From: an uncultured Clostridia bacterium
Lineage (GTDB): Bacteria > Bacillota > Clostridia > Christensenellales > Borkfalkiaceae
Direction of reading: 5' to 3'
Length of the DNA stretch: 64,000 nucleotides
NCBI GenBank assembly: GCA_947629095.1
Contig: CANRCK010000014.1
Span: 1 to 64,000 of the forward strand
The position numbers and the translations under genes were made by a program. The notes under the pieces are model-generated. The model made no database searches and was not told the DNA's origin. It saw only the letters and a list, made by a program, of their open reading frames with translations. This document shows, in pieces, positions 56,469-64,000 of this stretch; positions within the stretch are counted from its first letter, which is position 1; each line of letters starts with the position of its first letter.

Positions 56469-56596
56469 AGATAGTCCTTTTCTGCTGTGATTTATAATTA
56501 TATGCTAACCGGCTAAGTTTTGATTTGTTGCAAAGGCAACAAGTCCCCGCGGGGACTTAGCCGTTATTTGCTTAATTTTTATCGCAAAACGTTAGA

Positions 56597-57451
56597 TTAT
56601 TGGTCCTGTGTATTCTTTACAATCTCTTTTTGTAAAAGCGCTTTCTTTTCTGCCAGCTCCTCCGCTGACTCAAAAATCATCTGAAGTTTAATGTCTATGG
56701 CTACAGTGCCGGATAAAATATCATGGATCGGCGTTTTATTTCTCGTAGCAAAGAACAAAACGACATTTAACAGCGTAATTGCCGCAAACAATATGATTGC
56801 AAGCACCCCCATTCCGCCGAAGAAAAATAAAAATACAAGCAAGGTAGGGAACATTGTCTCTATTGCAAATTTACCCACTATCGTCCTTGCAAATAAGGCA
56901 AGATTGGATATTTTGACGCAGTCCAAACGGACCAAACCTACTCCGAATATTTTTTTACCTATGGTTTGTCCGTTTTTAAAAATGAGAGGCAAAAGAAATT
57001 CCAAAATAAGATAGGCAAGTAACAGCCCTACCGACACCATCATAAACAGCAGTGTATAAACGTATTGATACTGCGCGTTGACCTTTTCAACGGACGGCAG
57101 ATTCTGATATTTTTCGTATGCCACCGCAATGGCGGCGTCTTTCCCTTCGGACGCAACAAGCTCCTCTATTAAGTTGTTGAGCGTGGTAGGTTGACCGTCT
57201 TTTGTTATCGTATACGTAGCGCCGTCCGATTCATAGACGTAACCGTAATAATTTGCCACATCCTCCACGTAAGTTATGCGGAAATCTTCCCACTCGTCAA
57301 AATATTGTGTTGCAAGCTGCTCTTCGCCGCGGTAATTGCAAATGAGGGATATTACAAACATAAATCCCGTTGTTAAAACGGCGAGTAAAATGGCGTCAAG
57401 AAGTAATGCCGATGCTCTCTTCACGATTCCGATTTTTCTCAATTCAAACAT
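56597..57451 (-). CDS. RDD family membrane protein
   Basis: KRASALLLDAILLAVLTTGFM; NGQTIGKKIFGVGLVRLD; RNKTPIHDILSGTVAI. Confidence 0.88.
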   Translation of the reverse strand: MFELRKIGIVKRASALLLDAILLAVLTTGFMFVISLICNYRGEEQLATQYFDEWEDFRITYVEDVANYYGYVYESDGATYTITKDGQPTTLNNLIEELVASEGKDAAIAVAYEKYQNLPSVEKVNAQYQYVYTLLFMMVSVGLLLAYLILEFLLPLIFKNGQTIGKKIFGVGLVRLDCVKISNLALFARTIVGKFAIETMFPTLLVFLFFFGGMGVLAIILFAAITLLNVVLFFATRNKTPIHDILSGTVAIDIKLQMIFESAEELAEKKALLQKEIVKNTQDQ

Positions 57452-57500
57452 CCGACATTCTCCAAGTCACAAAATGCAACGCAAAAACTTTCTTTTCAAC

Positions 57501-57529
57501 ATTATATCACAAGCGACACCCGAAAACAA
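57501..57529 (-). promoter_or_regulatory. Candidate promoter upstream of RDD gene
   Basis: Minus strand TTGTTT (57524-57529), 17 nt, TATAAT (57501-57506). Confidence 0.5.
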
Positions 57530-57591
57530 CAATTTAAAGCAAAATTTATTTAGGAAAAGTATAATATTTTTTTATCCGCCGGAAAGACCCT

Positions 57592-58224
57592 TTAAAGCGT
57601 GAATTCGTATAGGATTTCGACATTGTTGCCGCTTTGCGCTCTATAGGTTATTGACATATTAATAAATGAATCTATAAAGCCGGCAGAAACCTTCATATCG
57701 GTGCAGTATAACTCTGATCCCATAAATGCTCTCGGGTTTTTTACGTCGGCTGTAAAATACATATCCCCAAGGTCGATATTATCAAAGTACTGACTTTTGA
57801 AATTAAGTCCGCCGGCAATTTGTATGGGAACCCAAACGTCATCGTCGGGCTTTGTAATAACCAAGCCGTCTTTAATCATAGCTTCGCCTTCAAGCATTTC
57901 GTGCGTGGCAAGACTTTCGTCCGCCAAAATCCCGTCTATTTGCGCGAACCGCTCCACCAAGTAGTGCACATTGGCAACATCGCCGCTATACGTTATTTCG
58001 TAAACACTTGTTAAGGAAACTTCCTCATTGGAGTCGGATAACGGCAAATCTTCAAAAAATATATCTTTAACCGTAAGCACGATTTTTGAATAATCCAAAT
58101 CCAACATATCGTTCAGATGGTCGAGATTAGGTCCCGCGCATGCGGTAAATGTGAACAGCGCGGCGCAGAATGCGGAGAGCGCTAATATCAACTTTTTCAT
58201 ATGTATCAGGTTAACCTTGTTCAT
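57592..58224 (-). CDS. Hypothetical lipoprotein
   Basis: Lipobox ALFTFTACAGP; no family recognised. Confidence 0.6.
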   Translation of the reverse strand: MNKVNLIHMKKLILALSAFCAALFTFTACAGPNLDHLNDMLDLDYSKIVLTVKDIFFEDLPLSDSNEEVSLTSVYEITYSGDVANVHYLVERFAQIDGILADESLATHEMLEGEAMIKDGLVITKPDDDVWVPIQIAGGLNFKSQYFDNIDLGDMYFTADVKNPRAFMGSELYCTDMKVSAGFIDSFINMSITYRAQSGNNVEILYEFTL

Positions 58225-58225
58225 T

Positions 58226-59377
58226 TCAATTTAAAAGACCGCCGAGGCTTTCCAATGCCGCTTTATTTGCCGACTCCGATTCCCGATTGCATGAAGCTAC
58301 ATACATATTATAATCGTGAATTGCTTCATAGAGAGCTGTAATCTCTTGTGAAACCAAATCTTTCTCCGATCCGGTTATGGGCAACATGGCGTTCAATGCT
58401 CTTTTCAGCGAGGCAAGCCTTTGGGCGAGAGAACCTTCGGTTACAATCCCCTCTACTGCGGCGCGGAAGGCTTCTATATGAGAATCCTCCCCTCCGCTCC
58501 CTGAAGAATTGTCACCCCAAATGGCTTCGGCATATTCGGGATGGTCGACAAACGGATTGCGGTTGCCCTGAATATCTTGAGCGGCTTCATTCCTTGCGAG
58601 TTCCAAACCGTCAACAGGATCTGAATTGTGCCATTCAAGCAAAGTTTCTATTGCTGCACTTTCACTTGTAGCCGCTATGATCTTTGTAAAATTCAAAGTT
58701 CCGAAAAAGCTTGCGCTACCGCTCCCGTTAGTGGTTCCATAGATATTTTTGTATGTATTATAATGTGTATATACATACATTACAATTCTGGCGACATCGC
58801 CTTTTACCGTATCAATCGGTTCAAATACCGTACCTTTTTCATATCCGCCGAGCGCAACCTTAACCCCGCTTTTATTTACATACCAAATTTCGGTGCCGCC
58901 GCTCACATTACCGTACCTATCGTTATCGCGCCCACTGTTAAGACTGCTCTCTGTAGGTCTGATATGCAACAAATCGCTGCCGCAACCGCTATTGGTTTTA
59001 TTCCAAAGATTGTTTGAAAGACTTTTGCACCAAACGTGCTCTCTATTCCACGTTCCGGAAGCGCCAAATTCCCAAGTAGCCGATAATTCTGCTTGCGCAT
59101 AAAATTCCATAAGCTGACCGTTAGGTCCCGGGTCGGTTCTCTTTACATACTCGGGATTTTTACAGTCGTCATAGGAAGTATAATATGTATGCGTGGTTGT
59201 TATCAAATCGTGCAGCTGACCCAACAACTCGTTGCCGCCGGTTGCCGTTATTGAGGCATAATAGTTGTCTGCATCGGCAAATACTGTCGTATGCGAAAAA
59301 CTGCCCGCAAACGTGACGCCAAACGTCAAAACAACCGCGCCGCAAACGGAAATTAACTTTTTTACGGCTCCCGTCAT
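58226..59377 (-). CDS. Secreted endonuclease I family protein
   Basis: WNREHVWCKSLSNNLWNKTNSGCGSDLLHIRPTESSLNSGRDNDRYGNV; ARNEAAQDIQGNRNPFVDHPEYAEAIWG; signal peptide. Start set at ATG 59377 with GAGGTG upstream. Confidence 0.92.
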   Translation of the reverse strand: MTGAVKKLISVCGAVVLTFGVTFAGSFSHTTVFADADNYYASITATGGNELLGQLHDLITTTHTYYTSYDDCKNPEYVKRTDPGPNGQLMEFYAQAELSATWEFGASGTWNREHVWCKSLSNNLWNKTNSGCGSDLLHIRPTESSLNSGRDNDRYGNVSGGTEIWYVNKSGVKVALGGYEKGTVFEPIDTVKGDVARIVMYVYTHYNTYKNIYGTTNGSGSASFFGTLNFTKIIAATSESAAIETLLEWHNSDPVDGLELARNEAAQDIQGNRNPFVDHPEYAEAIWGDNSSGSGGEDSHIEAFRAAVEGIVTEGSLAQRLASLKRALNAMLPITGSEKDLVSQEITALYEAIHDYNMYVASCNRESESANKAALESLGGLLN

Positions 59378-59378
59378 A

Positions 59379-59969
59379 TCACTGCACCTCTTCACGTTGC
59401 TCTTTTATTTTTTTGAGCCAGCACTTTCTGCACATTGCAACATACCTGTTGTTGCCCCCTATGCAAATCTGCGAACCCTCGGTAACAATTTTGCCGTTGT
59501 CGTCAAGCCTTGCATTTACGGTGGCTTTTGACCCGCACGTACAAATCGATTTGATTTCGCTTATAGACTCCGCAATTTCAAACAGCCGCTTGCTGCCGGG
59601 GAACAAATGCGTGGTAAAATCGGTGGCAAGTCCGAAACAGAGTACGGGAACATCACGCTCTATCACTATATCCGAAAGTTGGTCTACCTGTTCGGGGGTG
59701 AGGAACTGGCACTCATCAACGATAATCACGTTGCAATCGGAATAACATTCAATGTACAGCCTGTACAGGTCCTCTTTGTCGCCAACGGCTATAGCTTCCT
59801 TTTGCAGCCCTATGCGCGACTTTATAATGTCGTGCCCGTCGCGCGTGTCGATTGCGGGCTTTAACAAAAGAACTTTCATGTTGCGTTCTTCGTAATTGAA
59901 TTTTGTGATGAGAGCCTGAGCCGTTTTGGAACACCCCATGGCTCCGAATTTAAAATATAATTTTGCCAT
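59379..59969 (-). CDS. tdk: Thymidine kinase
   Basis: LYFKFGAMGCSKTAQAL, VIIVDECQFLTPEQVDQL, four-Cys zinc site CTC...CRKC. Confidence 0.95.
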   Translation of the reverse strand: MAKLYFKFGAMGCSKTAQALITKFNYEERNMKVLLLKPAIDTRDGHDIIKSRIGLQKEAIAVGDKEDLYRLYIECYSDCNVIIVDECQFLTPEQVDQLSDIVIERDVPVLCFGLATDFTTHLFPGSKRLFEIAESISEIKSICTCGSKATVNARLDDNGKIVTEGSQICIGGNNRYVAMCRKCWLKKIKEQREEVQ

Positions 59970-59980
59970 ATCTTATGTAC

Positions 59981-61297
59981 TTATTTTATAACGTCATAAA
60001 TCAGCGGTTCATTTTTTGGTTCAGTTCCAGAAATTTTTGTTGCGGCAAGCAGCTTTTCTTCGGCAGCCGCAAAGGTTGACGGATTGTTTGAATAAAGGAC
60101 CGCAAGTTTGTCGCCCTTATGAACGTAATCGCCTGTTTTTTTATTCAAGATAATGCCCGCGCTGTAATCGATTTTATCTTCTACCTTATTTCTACCTGCG
60201 CCGAGTGCAAGACTTGCAAGCCCGTATGCTTCGGTATCCACCCTTTCGATATAGCCCTCAACGGCGCTTATAACAGGGCGTGAATACTCGGCTTTTGCAA
60301 AATTATCGGTGTTTTGGATAAGTTTTGAGCCGCCGCCCTGCGCTTTGACAGTTTCAATCAATTTATTTAAAGCGCTGCCGTCCGATATGGCTTGTTTTGC
60401 AAGCGTTTCGCACTCCTCCGGCGTGCCTTTCCCAGAAAGCGACAGCATATATCCTGCAAGAGTAATGCAAACTTCGGTCAAATCGGCAGGTCCGCAGCCG
60501 TGCAATGTTTCAACCGCCTCTATTACCTCGAGGGAGTTGCCTATGGCATTGCCTAAAGGTCTGTCCATATTTGTAATGAGCGCAACCATCTTTTTGCCAG
60601 CATTCTTGCCTATGTCAACCATAAGGCGGGCAAGCTCCCTGCTTTCCTCAACGGTTTTCATAAACGAGCCGCTGCCCGTCTTTACGTCCAGAACTATGCA
60701 GTCGTCGTCCGCGGCAAGCTTTTTGCCCATTATGCTTGCGGCAATAAGGGGCATACTGTCAACCGTAGCCGTTACGTCGCGTAAAGCATAAAGCTTTTTA
60801 TCTGCGGGGGCAAATTGTTTTGATTGACCCACTATTGCAAGCCCTATTTTATTGACCTGCGCAATAAATTCGGCGTCGGAAAGGGTAGTGCGGAAACCTT
60901 CTATTGCCTCAAGCTTGTCGACCGTGCCGCCCGTATGTCCGAGTCCCCTGCCACTCATTTTTGCAACTTTTATGCCGAAAGAAGCGACAATCGGCGCTAC
61001 AACCAAACTTGTTTTATCGCCTACCCCTCCCGTGGAATGTTTGTCCACGCGGATACCGTTGATTGACGAAAAATCAACTCTTTCTCCCGAATCACGCACG
61101 GCAAAGGTCAAATCGCATGTTTCCCGCGGGGTCATTCCGCGGAAATATATTGCCATGCAAAGCGCGGAAATCTGATAGTCGGGAATACTTCCGTCGGTAA
61201 CGCCGCCGATAAAATAATTTATTTCATCGGTGGTGAGTTCACCGCCGTCCCGCTTCTTTTTTATAATGTCGTACATTCTCATAGTATTTACGCCCAA
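59981..61297 (-). CDS. pdp: Pyrimidine-nucleoside phosphorylase
   Basis: VDKHSTGGVGDKTSLVVAPIVAS, KMSGRGLGHTGGTVDKLEAIEGF. Confidence 0.96.
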   Translation of the reverse strand: MGVNTMRMYDIIKKKRDGGELTTDEINYFIGGVTDGSIPDYQISALCMAIYFRGMTPRETCDLTFAVRDSGERVDFSSINGIRVDKHSTGGVGDKTSLVVAPIVASFGIKVAKMSGRGLGHTGGTVDKLEAIEGFRTTLSDAEFIAQVNKIGLAIVGQSKQFAPADKKLYALRDVTATVDSMPLIAASIMGKKLAADDDCIVLDVKTGSGSFMKTVEESRELARLMVDIGKNAGKKMVALITNMDRPLGNAIGNSLEVIEAVETLHGCGPADLTEVCITLAGYMLSLSGKGTPEECETLAKQAISDGSALNKLIETVKAQGGGSKLIQNTDNFAKAEYSRPVISAVEGYIERVDTEAYGLASLALGAGRNKVEDKIDYSAGIILNKKTGDYVHKGDKLAVLYSNNPSTFAAAEEKLLAATKISGTEPKNEPLIYDVIK

Positions 61298-63078
61298 CCT
61301 CCGCCTCTTATAAAGTCGGCAAGCAGATCTCTTGCATAAATTTCGCCGTCAAGACGGGCAACTTCCGTTATGTTATTCGAACGATATGAAGACGTATATG
61401 TATCTACGATTATGTAGTAATAAGAATTAAGATTAACATCTGCCTGATCCAAAGTCGAATAAATGTGATATCTGTTTTTATCCGCGAATTGTCTGTTCAA
61501 AAACTTAACTAAATCACTGCCTTTGATTCTACCCAAAACTATTGCATTGTCAAACGGAAGCACCGAATACAAATCCGCATAGGTCACGTCACCGGAATAA
61601 ACGTTATCTGGATTGCGCGCATTGAGATATCCGCCGCCGAGGACGATATTATCGTATTCCTCCCCCCAAACCTCCAAACCTCTTTGATAGTACAATTCGG
61701 CAACTTTGCTAACAATCGCTTCCGAATTTCTAAGGGATTTATTGTAGCCAATAACGTCGTACGGGTTACTGTCGGGGAAATACTTTTTAAACAGTTCGTC
61801 AACAATAGGGTCGTCGGCTATACCTCCGTTTGCATACGTATTGCTACCGATAAGCTTGGGTGCAACAGAATATTCCCCTGTTACCGTGTTAAAGGAAACA
61901 TTTGCGCAACTGACATATCTGTTTTCACTGCTTGCCTGCATATGGTAGACGCCGTATTCGTCCTGTAAAATATAGCGTCGGTGGGTGTGCGCCTCAAACA
62001 CAAGGTCGACATAACCGTCCGACAGTTCGGTATCGTAATACGACATGTCGCTGTTTTTTACTGAATTTATGCCCGAGTAAGAAAAGCTGTCGCCGCCGTC
62101 ATGGATGGAGTACACAATAAAATCGCACTCCTCTTCGTTTCTCAATCTGTCCGCCTCGTTCTTTACGAGCGAAGTGAGACGGCTGCCCGTAGCAAAGGAA
62201 AGCCCGTCGCTGAACTCGCCTGAAATAGAACTCAAACAGTCGCCGATAGCGCCGATTATGCCGATTTTAACGCCGCCCTTTTCCACAATCGTGGACGGCT
62301 TGCAATAGTCTACGGCTTCCCCTTGATAGGTAACATTTATGGCGAGAAGAGGAAAGTCCGCTAATTCGCTGTTAGCGGTAAGAGCCGCGGGTCCCCAATC
62401 GAATTCGTGATTGCCGAGAGTCATGGACGCAAAGCCCACGTCATTCATCCACTCGGTCATAAGCTGCCCCTTGTTTGACGACGACTCTACGGTGCCCTGC
62501 CACATGTCGCCGGAGGATAGAATTATTTCCTCCCTCTCCGCGTCGGCATATAAATCTTTAAGATAGGTAGTAAACTCATCCACTCCGGGCTGGGTGTCCG
62601 TATCCATAAACTTGCCGTGCAGATCGTTCACGGCATATATTGATAGCCCTAAAATAATGCTCTCTTCACCGCGGTCGCACAGCCCGTCGGAATTGATATC
62701 GGTATGCGTATGATCCCCTGCAATCCCGCCGCCGGTATAAGTCAACGGCTCGGAAAAATCGCTGTCGTCGTACTCTGCGCTGTTGCTTACGGCTTTAACC
62801 TTGAAAGACTGCCCCAAGCTGAGTTGAACAGACTGTTCGAAAATCGGCGTTTCCTCTCCGTCGTCGACAACGTAGATATAGTAGAGCGCACTACCAACTT
62901 CTCCCCAAACCACTTTGCCGTATTGACCCAATATCACCTCGGGAGTATCAAGCTTGGAGATATCCGGCTTTGGAAGGTTCGGCTTGGGATTATTCTGTTC
63001 AACACACCCCGTGGCCGACGCACACAAAAGAATTGCCACGCAAATGAGCGATAAAATTTTAAAGATGATTTTTTTCAT
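61288..63078 (-). CDS. Extracellular bifunctional metallophosphatase/5'-nucleotidase lipoprotein
   Basis: Lipobox LCASATGCVE; YAVNDLHGKF, LSSGDMWQGT, LGNHEFDWG, FEAHTHRRY; 5'-nucleotidase C-terminal region. Confidence 0.93.
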   Translation of the reverse strand: MKKIIFKILSLICVAILLCASATGCVEQNNPKPNLPKPDISKLDTPEVILGQYGKVVWGEVGSALYYIYVVDDGEETPIFEQSVQLSLGQSFKVKAVSNSAEYDDSDFSEPLTYTGGGIAGDHTHTDINSDGLCDRGEESIILGLSIYAVNDLHGKFMDTDTQPGVDEFTTYLKDLYADAEREEIILSSGDMWQGTVESSSNKGQLMTEWMNDVGFASMTLGNHEFDWGPAALTANSELADFPLLAINVTYQGEAVDYCKPSTIVEKGGVKIGIIGAIGDCLSSISGEFSDGLSFATGSRLTSLVKNEADRLRNEEECDFIVYSIHDGGDSFSYSGINSVKNSDMSYYDTELSDGYVDLVFEAHTHRRYILQDEYGVYHMQASSENRYVSCANVSFNTVTGEYSVAPKLIGSNTYANGGIADDPIVDELFKKYFPDSNPYDVIGYNKSLRNSEAIVSKVAELYYQRGLEVWGEEYDNIVLGGGYLNARNPDNVYSGDVTYADLYSVLPFDNAIVLGRIKGSDLVKFLNRQFADKNRYHIYSTLDQADVNLNSYYYIIVDTYTSSYRSNNITEVARLDGEIYARDLLADFIRGGGWA

Positions 63079-63090
63079 AAAATTTAATTA

Positions 63091-63495
63091 TTAAAGATTT
63101 TCCGAAGTAAAAGTTAAGGGCAACAACTTATCCAGCGTGTACGCCTCAAATTTGTTTTCATTGCCTAAAATGATTTTAAAATCCTTATTGCAGAACTCCG
63201 CCATTACCTGTCTGCAAACGCCGCAGGGAGAACAAAATTCGCAGATTTCACCCTCTCTGCCTCCTACTATGGCAATTGCCTCAAACTCACGTTCGCCCTC
63301 GCTCACGGCTTTAAAAAATGCCGTGCGCTCGGCGCAAACCGTTGCCGAATACGCCGCATTTTCAATGTTGCACCCCAAATAAACTTTGCCGCTTTTAGTA
63401 AGCAGGGCGGCTCCAACACAAAAATGGGAATAGGGTGAATATGACCTTTCACGCGCAGCCTGCGCCTGCGTTATAAGTGTCTTGTAATCAATCAT
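63091..63495 (-). CDS. cdd: Cytidine deaminase
   Basis: YSPYSHFCVGAALLT, GCNIENAAYSATVCAERTA, SPCGVCRQVMAEF. Confidence 0.96.
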   Translation of the reverse strand: MIDYKTLITQAQAARERSYSPYSHFCVGAALLTKSGKVYLGCNIENAAYSATVCAERTAFFKAVSEGEREFEAIAIVGGREGEICEFCSPCGVCRQVMAEFCNKDFKIILGNENKFEAYTLDKLLPLTFTSENL

Positions 63496-64000
63496 TTTTG
63501 CACCGCTTTTAAAAAACTTTCGCCCGAAGTATCTTTTTTATCCACGCCGAAATACTCCAAAACGGTTGCGCTGATATCCGAAAAGCTTGCTCTCGTTCCG
63601 AGATTGACGCCGCTCTTTATGCCCTGCCCGTAGATGAGCATGGGCGTGTATTCGCGTGAGTGATCCGTCGACGGGGTTGACGGGTCGCAGCCGTGGTCTG
63701 CGGTAATCAAAAGGACATCGTCCTTTCGCATATCCTTTACAAACCCCGATAAAAACTCATCAAACTCTGTAGCCGCGGCGGCATATCCAGCGACGTCGTT
63801 TCTGTGCCCGTATTTCATATCGAAATCGACAAGATTTACAAAACACAAACCGGGAAAATCTCTTTTTTGAATCTCCTTTGTAACTTGCATCCCGTGGGTA
63901 TTCGATACTGTGCGGTTGCTCTCGGAAATCCCGCTCCCGGCAAAAATATCGTAAATTTTGCCTACGGATATCGTGTCGTATCCCGCATCTTTTAAAAGAT
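63492..64000 (-). CDS. deoB: Phosphopentomutase, C-terminal part (truncated by window edge)
   Basis: In-frame LLKDAGYDTISVGKIYDIFAGSGIS...FVNLVDFDMKYGHRNDV...LLITADHGCDPSTPSTDHSREYTPMLIYG; reading frame open to position 64000. Confidence 0.93.
   Translation of the reverse strand, partial: LLKDAGYDTISVGKIYDIFAGSGISESNRTVSNTHGMQVTKEIQKRDFPGLCFVNLVDFDMKYGHRNDVAGYAAAATEFDEFLSGFVKDMRKDDVLLITADHGCDPSTPSTDHSREYTPMLIYGQGIKSGVNLGTRASFSDISATVLEYFGVDKKDTSGESFLKAVQK

Noticed and set aside
1-64000. CRISPR arrays, prophage, transposases, tRNA or rRNA genes
   Set aside because: No repeat-spacer pattern, phage structural genes, transposase motifs or tRNA/rRNA signatures were recognised by eye in the window

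Overview
This 64 kb window looks like a chromosome segment of an endospore-forming Clostridia-type Firmicute. It is mostly ordinary housekeeping genes, nearly all on the minus strand. Recognisable blocks are: acpP, tex, repair genes, mutS2 and uvrC; an arsR/HMA pair; ansA, asnS, rpmF, ackA and pta; scpAB and lysA; two D,D-carboxypeptidases, spoIVB, recN, argR, nadK and tlyA; ispA, folD and nusB; a full spoIIIAA-AH operon; and two DHH phosphoesterases followed by surE. Two regions stand out. (1) Between ispA and tlyA, positions 34141-34697 (-) are non-coding, have a near-consensus sigma-A promoter, and are closed by a perfect 13-bp terminal helix. This is followed directly by a 214-aa membrane protein. 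The size, structure and gene order (ispA - RNA - membrane protein - tlyA - nadK - argR - recN) fit an OLE (Ornate, Large, Extremophilic) RNA with its partner OapA. (2) Positions 46.5-64 kb (-) form a co-oriented cluster: two lipoproteins (one SNase-like, one with Ig-like and OB-like regions), a CUT1-type ABC importer with an odd zinc-ribbon-like insertion in one permease, secreted endonuclease I, thymidine kinase, pyrimidine-nucleoside phosphorylase, 5'-nucleotidase, cytidine deaminase and phosphopentomutase. I read it as a candidate extracellular-DNA/nucleoside scavenging locus. All identifications come from reading the sequence; no database searches were run.
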